A stretch of DNA of 25,329 bases, from positions 1-25,329 of IMG/VR virus record IMGVR_UViG_3300042474_000108. One strand, 5' to 3'. Within the stretch, counting starts at the first letter, position 1. Each line of letters begins with the position of its first letter. The notes under the pieces are model-generated. The model was not told the DNA's origin, searched no databases, and saw only the letters and a program-made list of their open reading frames with translations. Source of the DNA: a virus. A program made the translations under genes and the position numbers. Below are positions 6,837 to 11,792 of the stretch, piece after piece.

Positions 6837-6858
6837 GGCCGGACTATTACATCCGGCC
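6837..6858 (-). terminator. GC-rich hairpin between SSB-like and helicase genes
   Basis: GGCCGGA (6837-6843) and TCCGGCC (6852-6858) form a perfect 7-bp stem with an 8-nt loop, a strikingly GC-rich element in this AT-rich genome. On the minus strand it is followed by ATTATTTAAA, a poor U-run, so it may be an attenuator, an RNA-stability element or a processing site rather than a strong terminator. Confidence 0.5.
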
Positions 6859-6866
6859 TATTATAT

Positions 6867-7223
6867 TTAGAATGGTAAATCGTCGTTTTGTTCTTCTGCG
6901 TATTCCATCATATTGTTTATGCTTTGTCTGTCTGGCATAAAACTACCGGCAGACTTCTCTTTCTCTCCTTTGCTAATTTGCCAACCTTGAATATTTGCAA
7001 AGTACTTTCCTTTCCATTCTGTACCTCTCAAGTTTATTCCTATTTTAACTATGTCTCCAGTATTGAAGTTGTCTAGTAAATTAGTTTTGTCTTGAGTAAA
7101 TTCAACCGGAATCGTTTGAGGATATTGGTCATCCGTTTTGACTACTGCTAGTCTCTTTTTGAATCCTTTTGCTCCGATTGTTTCTGTTTGTCCTATGACA
7201 ATTAATTCTCCTTGTATTTCCAT
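6867..7223 (-). CDS. Single-stranded DNA-binding-like protein (DUF3127 type)
   Basis: 118 aa. The N-terminal ~85 residues are OB-fold-like (MEIQGELIVIGQTETIGAKG, QYPQTIPVEFTQDKTNLLDN, KYFANIQGWQI) and match the DUF3127 pattern common in Bacteroidota. A flexible linker leads to an acidic tail ending EEQNDDLPF, closely resembling the DDDIPF tip through which bacterial SSB recruits partner proteins. I infer that it coats ssDNA for the phage replication/recombination module; ERF lies 1 nt upstream and the helicase downstream. Confidence 0.85.
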   Translation of the reverse strand: MEIQGELIVIGQTETIGAKGFKKRLAVVKTDDQYPQTIPVEFTQDKTNLLDNFNTGDIVKIGINLRGTEWKGKYFANIQGWQISKGEKEKSAGSFMPDRQSINNMMEYAEEQNDDLPF

Positions 7224-7224
7224 T

Positions 7225-7818
7225 TTATTTGTTGTTTATTAATGCTTCTTTTACTGCATCGGTTAATATGTATTTTTTTGCTATTAGTTCTATATCTCCT
7301 CCTCCGTTTATATAGTCAACTGCTTTATTAAATTGTTCAGTTCCTACAAATAAAGGTTGTTTCTCTTTTGCTTGTACTGGCTCTTTAGAGTGAGTATTTG
7401 TTGCATCGGCATCGGCAGTATCGTCAATCAAAAGTAAGTTTCCTAGAGCGTATTTTTTTGCGTAACTGGATGCACTTCCAAACGCTTGTGGTGTTTGCAT
7501 TCCTTTTTGGTTTAAATCTATTCCTACTACCGCAGAGCAGTCTATACTTTTACCGCTCTCGCAGTCCCAGATTGTTGCAACCGAAGTCATAACTGGAGGA
7601 TTAGCATTTATTAGCTGCTCGTTAATCGTAAAGTAAACTCCGTATTTCTCGTTCATTGGTTTTAATCCCTCTAGGATATCCTCTGCACTTCTGAAGTTAT
7701 ACTTTCCAAATGAATTAAATCTGCTTTTTTTTGCTTTAAATTCTTGTTGGATTCTACAAAGTTTCTCTCCGATACATAATGGTATCTCTACTGCTGGTAA
7801 TTCTACTTTTGTTGCCAT
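7225..7818 (-). CDS. erf: ERF-family single-strand annealing protein
   Basis: 197 aa. The conserved ERF core is clear: NSFGKYNFRSAEDILEGLKP in the N-terminal part, a central beta region (PPVMTSVATIWDCESGKSID), and QAFGSASSYAKKYALGNLLL followed by IDDTADADAT, the family's hallmark C-terminal end of the core. The last ~60 residues are a linker and a small helical domain (FVGTEQFNKAVDYINGGGDI). ERF proteins anneal complementary ssDNA in phage recombination and genome circularisation. The gene is 1 nt upstream of the SSB-like gene and shares the transcript with the exonuclease further on, forming an exonuclease/annealing pair. Confidence 0.9.
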   Translation of the reverse strand: MATKVELPAVEIPLCIGEKLCRIQQEFKAKKSRFNSFGKYNFRSAEDILEGLKPMNEKYGVYFTINEQLINANPPVMTSVATIWDCESGKSIDCSAVVGIDLNQKGMQTPQAFGSASSYAKKYALGNLLLIDDTADADATNTHSKEPVQAKEKQPLFVGTEQFNKAVDYINGGGDIELIAKKYILTDAVKEALINNK

Positions 7819-7819
7819 A

Positions 7820-8038
7820 TTAATTTGTTTTAAAGGTTACGTTACTATTTGATTGTGTGTAAGTGTACGGATTAAATCCGTAATAATCGCTTACTATCTC
7901 TGCGTTGTGAACTTCGATATTCATTGTTAGTCTTTCTACTTGGTCCATTAAGCGTAAGTTCTCAATTCTTAAGGCCTCGTTGCTTTGAGTTAAATAATTT
8001 ACTAATTCTTTTGTACTCCAGTTTTCGTTGTTTCTCAT
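7820..8038 (-). CDS. Small coiled-coil protein, 72 aa
   Basis: I place the start at 8038 (MRNNENWSTKELVNYLTQSN), not at the ATG at 8086, because an upstream 56-aa gene occupies 8225-8055 in another frame and because AATTTAAAACAAAATG at 8038 matches the leader used by neighbouring genes. A heptad-like helix (NEALRIENLRLMDQVERLTM) suggests a short coiled coil. The function is unknown. Confidence 0.65.
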   Translation of the reverse strand: MRNNENWSTKELVNYLTQSNEALRIENLRLMDQVERLTMNIEVHNAEIVSDYYGFNPYTYTQSNSNVTFKTN

Positions 8039-8054
8039 TTTGTTTTGTTTTAAA

Positions 8055-8225
8055 TTAATTATATTCACTAAATTCGTAATATTCATCGTAAAAAATTGTA
8101 TAATCTAAATGCGGATACATTTCGCTATATTTTCTTTGCTCTTGTTTTGCTTGTCTTTCTGTGAGCAAAATTATATAAGGTTTACCCTCTTCCATTAATA
8201 CCCAGCGAGTGTCGTTGATTTCCAT
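8055..8225 (-). CDS. Small phage protein, 56 aa
   Basis: ATG at 8225-8223, stop TAA at 8057-8055: MEINDTRWVLMEEGKPYIIL, then LTERQAKQEQRKYSEMYPHL and an acidic, Tyr-rich end. The pattern 'xRWVxxEEGKPYIxLTExQAKxEQ' is one I associate with conserved small Bacteroidota phage proteins of unknown function. It overlaps the upstream gene by 44 bp in a different frame; an alternative start at 8195 (second Met) would reduce this overlap. Confidence 0.65.
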   Translation of the reverse strand: MEINDTRWVLMEEGKPYIILLTERQAKQEQRKYSEMYPHLDYTIFYDEYYEFSEYN

Positions 8226-8376
8226 CTTTAAAAGTTTTAATGTTAATTTTTGCTACTTTTTTTTCAGACTCAACCGGCTTGATGTTAAATGTCAGTTCTA
8301 TGTGAGTTAATTCTTTGTCTCTTTCAAATACATTACGCATTTCGGAATATATCTCAATCCAGTCTTCTACTCTCAT
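8182..8376 (-). CDS. Hypothetical protein, 64 aa
   Basis: Starts MRVEDWIEIYSEMRNVFERD, with a beta-like middle (LTHIELTFNIKPVESEKKVA) and a basic end. Not recognised. It is linked to the upstream 53-aa gene by ATGA, and its last 14 codons overlap the start of the next gene, an unusually long overlap here; the true biological end therefore deserves checking (for example a sequencing indel). Confidence 0.65.
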   Translation of the reverse strand: MRVEDWIEIYSEMRNVFERDKELTHIELTFNIKPVESEKKVAKINIKTFKDGNQRHSLGINGRG

Positions 8377-8534
8377 CCGGCTATCTCTTTTATTGAATCA
8401 ATTCTTTTATAGATTAAATCCAAGTTTAAAAATAAATTTAATGCGTCTTGTAGTGTTGGAGCTTCAATTACTCTCTCTAAATCAATACACTCGTCTCTAC
8501 GCTCTGCCCAATATGTTATTAAATACTTTCTCAT
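8373..8534 (-). CDS. Hypothetical protein, 53 aa
   Basis: ATG at 8534-8532, stop TGA at 8375-8373: MRKYLITYWAERRDECIDLE, then RVIEAPTLQDALNLFLNLDL, YKRIDSIKEIAG. It has a beta-alpha look ('YLITYWAER... APTLQDALNLF') seen in many short phage proteins. The stop overlaps the next start (ATGA), and it begins 1 nt after the 77-aa gene stop. Confidence 0.7.
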   Translation of the reverse strand: MRKYLITYWAERRDECIDLERVIEAPTLQDALNLFLNLDLIYKRIDSIKEIAG

Positions 8535-8535
8535 C

Positions 8536-8769
8536 TTATTTGCTTAATGCTACTCTACAACCGTTTTTAATTAACTCAACCCAGTCTGGATTGTCTGAAT
8601 ATAAATACTCATAAACTTTGAATCCATTTGTTATTAAGTATGCCTCTACTTCGTGAGTGTGATTACCGATTAATGTAACTCCAGAGTTACCTACATTTAC
8701 GCTAAAAAAATGATTCAAATCAATTCCTAGTCCGATTAAATTTCCTAATTGTTCGCTAATTGTTTTCAT
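8536..8769 (-). CDS. Hypothetical protein, 77 aa
   Basis: MKTISEQLGNLIGLGIDLNH ... VTLIGNHTHEVEAYLITNGF ... NPDWVELIKNGCRVALSK. It is not recognised beyond being a typical small soluble phage protein. Its leader holds two tandem copies of AACCAAAACA directly before the ATG, the sequence complementary to the candidate small RNA near 9600. Confidence 0.7.
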   Translation of the reverse strand: MKTISEQLGNLIGLGIDLNHFFSVNVGNSGVTLIGNHTHEVEAYLITNGFKVYEYLYSDNPDWVELIKNGCRVALSK

Positions 8770-8771
8770 AA

Positions 8772-8793
8772 TGTTTTGGTTTGTTTTGGTTTA
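8772..8793 (-). promoter_or_regulatory. Tandem AACCAAAACA leader sites before the 77-aa gene
   Basis: Two adjacent copies (8791-8782 and 8781-8772) of minus-strand AACCAAAACA end 2 nt before the ATG at 8769. The segment TAAACCAAAACAAA (8793-8780) can form 14 contiguous base pairs with the candidate small RNA. The upstream copy overlaps the stop codon of the 28-aa gene. Confidence 0.45.
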
Positions 8794-8877
8794 GTAAAAA
8801 AATCTAGTTAAAAAATATACTGCAATAATTCCTATTGCGTAAACTTGGTACTTTTGTTTGCTTAAAAATGTTTTCAT
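8791..8877 (-). CDS. Tiny membrane peptide, 28 aa
   Basis: ATG at 8877-8875, stop TAA at 8793-8791: MKTFLSKQKYQVYAIGIIAV YFLTRFFY in two parts. A basic N-terminus precedes one hydrophobic helix. The strong A-rich leader (AATTAAACCAAAACAATATG) matches that of neighbouring genes and supports translation. The function is unknown; membrane-targeted early peptide is a guess. Confidence 0.55.
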   Translation of the reverse strand: MKTFLSKQKYQVYAIGIIAVYFLTRFFY

Positions 8878-8878
8878 A

Positions 8879-8892
8879 TTGTTTTGGTTTAA
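8879..8892 (-). promoter_or_regulatory. Leader site TTAAACCAAAACAA before the 28-aa gene
   Basis: This 14-mer on the minus strand ends 1 nt before the ATG at 8877 and is a perfect complement of part of the candidate small RNA (9591-9604). It is the third leader with this sequence. Confidence 0.45.
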
Positions 8893-8932
8893 TTATTAAT
8901 GCAGTTTATAGTATTCTGCTCCACTTTGTTTA

Positions 8933-9472
8933 TTAATTGTTGTTTTTTAAATAAGAAATCCAATTACTATTAGTAGAAAATGTTTCATTTTCAAAATCAA
9001 AATCTCTTTCAATTTTTTGTATTTCCTCAATGTTATCATAAATAACAAAACCTTTATCAGTAATTTTTACAAAAGAACATTTATAATCAATATCTATTAC
9101 CTTAACCTCAAAACCTTTTTTATCAAAAGTAGTTTTCTTTTTAGCAATACTTACAAATGTATTATCTACAAGAACAAAGAATAAACCAAATTTACCAGAA
9201 CATAATTTATCACTTACCATAACTCCATCTTTAAACAAACAAATAGTTTTTTCGCTTCTAACTAAAAAACCACCATTTAATTCTTGCTCAATTAACAGAT
9301 CGTATTTTCTATTGATTTTTGAAATAGTTTGTGAAGTAACTTGGTCAGATATACCACCTAAAATAGTATCGTCTTGACAATCAAAATATCTACGCATTCT
9401 ATCATCTTGAATTTCATAATAAGGTGCTAATGCTTGTTTTCTGTTTTCTTCTAATTGTTGAATAGTTGTCAT
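8933..9472 (-). CDS. Hypothetical protein, 179 aa
   Basis: No family recognised. The N-terminal third is helical (MTTIQQLEENRKQALAPYYE, then RRYFDCQDDTILGG) and the rest alternates short beta-like stretches (KFGLFFVLVDNTFVSIAKKK, FEVKVIDIDYKCSFVKITDK). No membrane segment is present. It is preceded by the terminator/small-RNA unit and a TAATTTTG element at 9511-9504, so it begins its own transcription unit or is expressed by read-through of the terminator. Confidence 0.7.
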   Translation of the reverse strand: MTTIQQLEENRKQALAPYYEIQDDRMRRYFDCQDDTILGGISDQVTSQTISKINRKYDLLIEQELNGGFLVRSEKTICLFKDGVMVSDKLCSGKFGLFFVLVDNTFVSIAKKKTTFDKKGFEVKVIDIDYKCSFVKITDKGFVIYDNIEEIQKIERDFDFENETFSTNSNWISYLKNNN

Positions 9473-9503
9473 AATATTTGTTTTTTGTTATTGTTTGATG
9501 AGG

Positions 9504-9511
9504 CAAAATTA
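9504..9511 (-). promoter_or_regulatory. Possible -7 element (TAATTTTG) for the 179-aa gene
   Basis: TAATTTTG on the minus strand fits TAnnTTTG and lies 31 nt upstream of the ATG at 9472, right after the terminator at 9592-9555. No TTTG is found at the expected -33 distance, so support is weak. Confidence 0.3.
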
Positions 9512-9554
9512 ATAAACATTTTGTTAATAAAAAAACTTTTTTGTAATTATTTTT

Positions 9555-9592
9555 AAAAAAAAATCCCAACCTTAAAAAAGACTGGGATTTTT
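9555..9592 (-). terminator. Strong intrinsic terminator (minus strand)
   Basis: AAAAATCCCA (9559-9568) pairs perfectly with TGGGATTTTT (9583-9592) across a 14-nt loop. Read on the minus strand, the stem is followed by a run of nine U (9563-9555). On the plus strand the U-run is five, so it could work in both directions. It ends the candidate small RNA that starts near 9626. Confidence 0.8.
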
Positions 9593-9626
9593 AAACCAAA
9601 ACAAAGTAATAATTATGAAACAATTA
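9555..9626 (-). ncRNA. Candidate small regulatory RNA, about 72 nt
   Basis: A perfect promoter (9663-9633) and a strong terminator (9592-9555) enclose about 35 nt of non-coding leader: the RNA would start near 9626, pass through two CATAATT repeats, then UUUGUUUUGGUUUAAA (9605-9590), then the terminator. The middle stretch is complementary over 14 contiguous nt to the start-codon leaders of the genes beginning at 6817, 8769 and 8877, and over 9 nt to that of 4043, so an antisense role on translation initiation is plausible. The alternative is that this is the attenuated leader of the 179-aa gene. It is not recognised as a known RNA family; expression is inferred. Confidence 0.55.
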
Positions 9627-9632
9627 TGAGTT

Positions 9633-9663
9633 CAAATATAGTGTTTTATTTTAACTTGACAAA
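9633..9663 (-). promoter_or_regulatory. Bacteroidota-type promoter of the candidate small RNA
   Basis: On the minus strand, TTTG at 9663-9660, exactly 19 nt, then TATATTTG at 9640-9633. It is identical in both elements and spacing to the promoter at 4099-4069. It overlaps the last codons of ninG, and no start codon with a sizeable reading frame follows before the terminator. Confidence 0.7.
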
Positions 9664-10197
9664 CTCTTTTATTAAAATATCGTACTTTAATTTCTTTGCG
9701 ATTAGTTCCTCTTTTGTAAACTTGTAGTTACGTGTGTTGTTTGCTTTCTCTTCTATCTGGTCCGTATATTCTATTCCGTATCTCTGAATAAGTCCGGCTC
9801 TGTAATTTAATTCGTTGCCTCCTAGAAATCTGTTACACTTTCTGCATTGTTTATGACAGTTACTTTCGTCAAATATAACTCCAGAGTATATCTCTGCTTT
9901 TTTAAAATGTCCTCCGTCCCAGAGTTCTGTGTTTTCAACTCCGCAACTTATGCAAGGTTGTCTCATATCTCGCAATCTTATATACTTTTGAAAGGACTTT
10001 TTTGCCTCTGCCTCGTATTGTCCTAAAGTTTTAAGTTTGTCTTTTAAAATCGATTTTTGCTCTTTCCATTCTCTTTGCTCTTTTTGTTGTTTAAGATTCT
10101 TTGAATGTTCAATCGCACACTTATATCCACAGACTGCTTGAGCAAACTGGACCGGAGTGAATTTAGTTTGACAAACTTTGCACTTTTTATCTTTCAT
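9646..10197 (-). CDS. ninG: NinG/Rap-like recombination nuclease
   Basis: 183 aa. The N-terminus holds a zinc-finger-like set C6-x2-C9 and C23-x3-C27 in KCKVCQTKF...AVCGYKCAIEH. A long basic helix follows (KNLKQQKEQREWKEQKSILK). The C-terminal half has the NinG core: FQKYIRLRDMRQPCISCG, DGGHFKKAEIYSGVIFDE, then NCHKQCRKCNRFLGGN, where the Cys and His residues form an HNH-like metal centre, and a final YRAGLIQRYGIEY. In lambda the homologue (Rap) acts on branched recombination intermediates. It lies downstream of the spanin-like gene; its 3' end contains the small-RNA promoter. Confidence 0.88.
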   Translation of the reverse strand: MKDKKCKVCQTKFTPVQFAQAVCGYKCAIEHSKNLKQQKEQREWKEQKSILKDKLKTLGQYEAEAKKSFQKYIRLRDMRQPCISCGVENTELWDGGHFKKAEIYSGVIFDESNCHKQCRKCNRFLGGNELNYRAGLIQRYGIEYTDQIEEKANNTRNYKFTKEELIAKKLKYDILIKEFVKLK

Positions 10198-10200
10198 TTC

Positions 10201-10227
10201 GTCCCAAATTTATATTTTAAAAGGGAC
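10201..10227 (-). terminator. Weak hairpin between spanin-like and ninG genes
   Basis: GTCCC (10201-10205) and GGGAC (10223-10227) could close a hairpin around an AT-only 17-nt stretch, immediately after the spanin-like stop. There is no U-run; it may be an attenuator or RNA-processing signal, or chance. Confidence 0.25.
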
Positions 10228-10724
10228 TAAAAAATTAATCCTTTATACTTTCTCCATAAGTAATAAACCGGTATTAATAACAGAAACCAAAGTAGCCACC
10301 AGTAAGATTGTTTTCTGTCTATTACTTTCCTTTCGATTATTAAGTCTTTTTTATCCGTCTTTAAATAGCTTTTTTGTGCGTTGTGTTGGATTTTTACATC
10401 TTTTACTACACTTATGTTGTTTTTAGTTTTTTTACGTCTTATTTTAGCGTTTATGTACGTTATTCCATTTACTACCATAGGAATTGTATCAGATACCGGA
10501 CTAATCTCTATTTCATCGGTTGTTGAGGTATCAACTATTTTAGTATTGTCTGTTAAATTAGTTTCTGTTTTTGCCTCTGTTTTAATATCTGTTTGCTCGG
10601 TTTGTTTAGTTTCTGACTTCTGGACCTTTCTGCTACCGCAAGAGGTTAAAAATATTGCCCCTAATAAACCCAGTATTATAGCTATTAATAGTATGTTATT
10701 TCCGTTGTCGTTTTCTGGTTTCAT
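10227..10724 (-). CDS. Lipoprotein with C-terminal TM helix, probable u-spanin
   Basis: 165 aa. The N-terminus is a signal peptide (NILLIAIILGLLGAIFLTSC) with lipobox LTSC, lipidated Cys at 29. Residues ~31-135 are polar, Thr/Lys/Glu-rich and likely periplasmic. The C-terminus ends in a hydrophobic helix (YWWLLWFLLLIPVYYLW) followed by a basic tail. An outer-membrane lipoprotein tied to the inner membrane by a C-terminal TM is the architecture of unimolecular spanins (T1 gp11 type), which fuse the two membranes at lysis. The lysis genes lie upstream in the same direction, about 2.6 kb away. The assignment rests on architecture, not on sequence similarity. Confidence 0.7.
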   Translation of the reverse strand: MKPENDNGNNILLIAIILGLLGAIFLTSCGSRKVQKSETKQTEQTDIKTEAKTETNLTDNTKIVDTSTTDEIEISPVSDTIPMVVNGITYINAKIRRKKTKNNISVVKDVKIQHNAQKSYLKTDKKDLIIERKVIDRKQSYWWLLWFLLLIPVYYLWRKYKGLIF

Positions 10725-10906
10725 ATATCGTATTGTTTAAGTTTCTCCAAATATAAGATAAAATCCATCGCCTCTTGTTGAGCGTGATTAATCCATTCTA
10801 AGCAAGTTAAATCCTCTCGGTCTAGTGTTGTATTGTATTTATTAATTCCAACCTCTGACCGCTCTTTAAATTGGTTTATTACTGATTCAACTATTGTGTC
10901 TTTCAT
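10721..10906 (-). CDS. Small phage protein, 61 aa, possibly MazG-like
   Basis: MKDTIVESVINQFKERSEVG ... KYNTTLDREDLTCLEWINHA, then QQEAMDFILYLEKLKQYDI. The pattern 'R...G..KYxTTLDReDL....W..HAQxExMDxxxYLEKL' is widespread in phages and loosely resembles the helical E-x-x-D core of MazG-type NTP pyrophosphohydrolases, but is too short for confident assignment. Its stop overlaps the spanin-like start by 4 bp. The start codon abuts an 18-bp tandem repeat. Confidence 0.75.
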   Translation of the reverse strand: MKDTIVESVINQFKERSEVGINKYNTTLDREDLTCLEWINHAQQEAMDFILYLEKLKQYDI

Positions 10907-10945
10907 AGTGTAAATTCAAAATCTAATATAGTGTAAATTCAAAAT
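10905..10945. repeat. Two exact 18-bp direct repeats, period 23 bp
   Basis: ATAGTGTAAATTCAAAAT occurs at 10905-10922 and 10928-10945. The first copy runs into the ATG of the 61-aa gene. On the minus strand the upstream copy completes a TAATTTTG (-7-like) element at 10947-10940. It could be an operator or a duplicated promoter/leader. Confidence 0.7.
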
Positions 10946-11002
10946 TAATTACTTTTTATTGCAATTAAAACCTTAAAATTTGAGGTCTATCTTTAAACGA
11001 TT

Positions 11003-11020
11003 AGTAACTTATAAGTTACT
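11003..11020. repeat. Perfect 18-bp palindrome
   Basis: AGTAACTTATAAGTTACT is identical to its reverse complement. It covers the stop codon of the kinase-like gene and lies about 100 bp upstream of the 61-aa gene. A dimeric-repressor operator is possible; as RNA it would form a weak hairpin without a U-run. Confidence 0.6.
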
Positions 11021-11378
11021 TATATAGATTAGATATTTTTTTATTAATTCCGTAATCTAATAAAATATATTTATTGTTTTCTATTCCCCAATTTTCACAA
11101 TTATATAAGTCACAGTTTTTAAAATTAAATTCACTTACATAATATTTTAAATATTTTACATTTGCTTTTGGTATTTCGGTAACTGTATTATATCTTTTTT
11201 GGCATACTATACCTAAATACATCCATTTTAACTTTGCTAAAGGTACTATATTTTGATATTTATCCCAGATATATTTTTCGTTTAATCCTTGCAAATATCC
11301 TCTTTTGGATAATGGTATTTTAATTACTATATTTTTTAGTATAATAACTAATCTGGTTGAATATTTAAAATTAATCAT
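11016..11378 (-). CDS. Minimal kinase-like fold protein, 120 aa (inferred)
   Basis: The order of key residues resembles a protein-kinase/aminoglycoside-kinase core compressed into 120 aa: STRLVIILKNIVIKIPLSKR (K20 as the ATP-binding Lys), GLNEKYIWDKY (E34 as its partner Glu), FKNCDLYNCENWGI (D90 and N96 as a catalytic-loop Asp/Asn, one residue more apart than usual) and KYILLDYGI (D108 as the DFG-like Asp). The glycine-rich loop is not evident. I recall related small proteins in Bacteroidota phages but know of no activity; it may be a pseudokinase. It overlaps the upstream Cys-rich gene by 4 bp; an 18-bp palindrome covers its stop. Confidence 0.7.
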   Translation of the reverse strand: MINFKYSTRLVIILKNIVIKIPLSKRGYLQGLNEKYIWDKYQNIVPLAKLKWMYLGIVCQKRYNTVTEIPKANVKYLKYYVSEFNFKNCDLYNCENWGIENNKYILLDYGINKKISNLYK

Positions 11379-11602
11379 AAGTTAATTTGGATTTTACAAG
11401 TAGTACAACTTAATTTGTGATTATCATTTTCTAAACCGCAATATTTACATATACCATTACTCCAAAACATATTACAATTTTCTGCGTCCTCTTCTCGATT
11501 AAATGCTCCATAAGTTTGGTATAAACCTACTGGAGCAGTATATCTATGGCAGTAATCTTTACTTGGACATAAACCGTCTAAACACTTTGCTATATCACTC
11601 AT
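11375..11602 (-). CDS. Cys-rich protein with C-terminal zinc ribbon, 75 aa
   Basis: Two parts are visible. Residues 1-47 (CLDGLCPSKDYCHRYTAPVG ... ENCNMFW) carry C7, C12, C18 and C43 and match a recurring small phage protein type. Residues 50-70 form a zinc-ribbon pattern C52-x2-C55 ... C66-x2-C69 (CKYCGLENDNHKLSCTTC). It looks like a fusion of the two modules. The function is unknown, possibly nucleic-acid or protein binding. It is the first gene downstream of the 445-bp non-coding region; its likely promoter lies in the AT-rich 11603-11660. Confidence 0.75.
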   Translation of the reverse strand: MSDIAKCLDGLCPSKDYCHRYTAPVGLYQTYGAFNREEDAENCNMFWSNGICKYCGLENDNHKLSCTTCKIQINL

Positions 11603-11653
11603 ATATTATATATTTAGTTATTAATTAAACTAATATAGTTATTATATTATATA

Positions 11654-11792
11654 ATTAATTCTACTTTGAAGACTAGAGCTGGTGAGTAAACAGAGGAAGC
11701 CTTAGAGAATAAGTACGTTAGTCTTAATCCAGAAATGATAATTTTTCAATCATTCCTTCTCTCTCTGTTATTAATTCTACTTAGTTAGACTA
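11654..11792. repeat. 13-bp direct repeats, 116 bp apart, each followed by AGACTA
   Basis: ATTAATTCTACTT occurs at 11654-11666 and 11770-11782; AGACTA follows at 11670-11675 and 11787-11792. Together this is a bipartite repeat of about 20 bp. It may reflect a duplication, paired protein-binding sites or repeated RNA parts; an att-like role is not supported by any integrase here. Confidence 0.6.

Noticed and set aside
8039-8086. Longer start (8086) for the coiled-coil gene
   Set aside because: The extension lies over the end of the upstream 56-aa gene, and the A-rich leader fits the internal ATG at 8038.
9615-9719. Plus-strand ATG codons downstream of an AAACCAAAACAAAG leader-like sequence
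   Set aside because: The first gives only a 4-codon frame, the second a ~33-codon frame antisense to ninG without recognisable content. The leader-like sequence is better explained as the complement of the candidate small RNA, or as a relic.
10178-10740. Plus-strand frames opposite the spanin-like gene, with hydrophobic stretches
   Set aside because: Hydrophobicity arises from antisense of Lys/Asn-rich codons; no leader sequence precedes them, and the minus-strand gene has a clear lipobox and TM.
10905-10945. CRISPR-like array
   Set aside because: Only two repeats with a 5-bp spacer and no cas genes.
11654-11792. Attachment-site or diversity-generating template repeat
   Set aside because: No integrase or reverse transcriptase in the window, repeats are short and non-coding, and no matching variable repeat is seen in the fibre gene.
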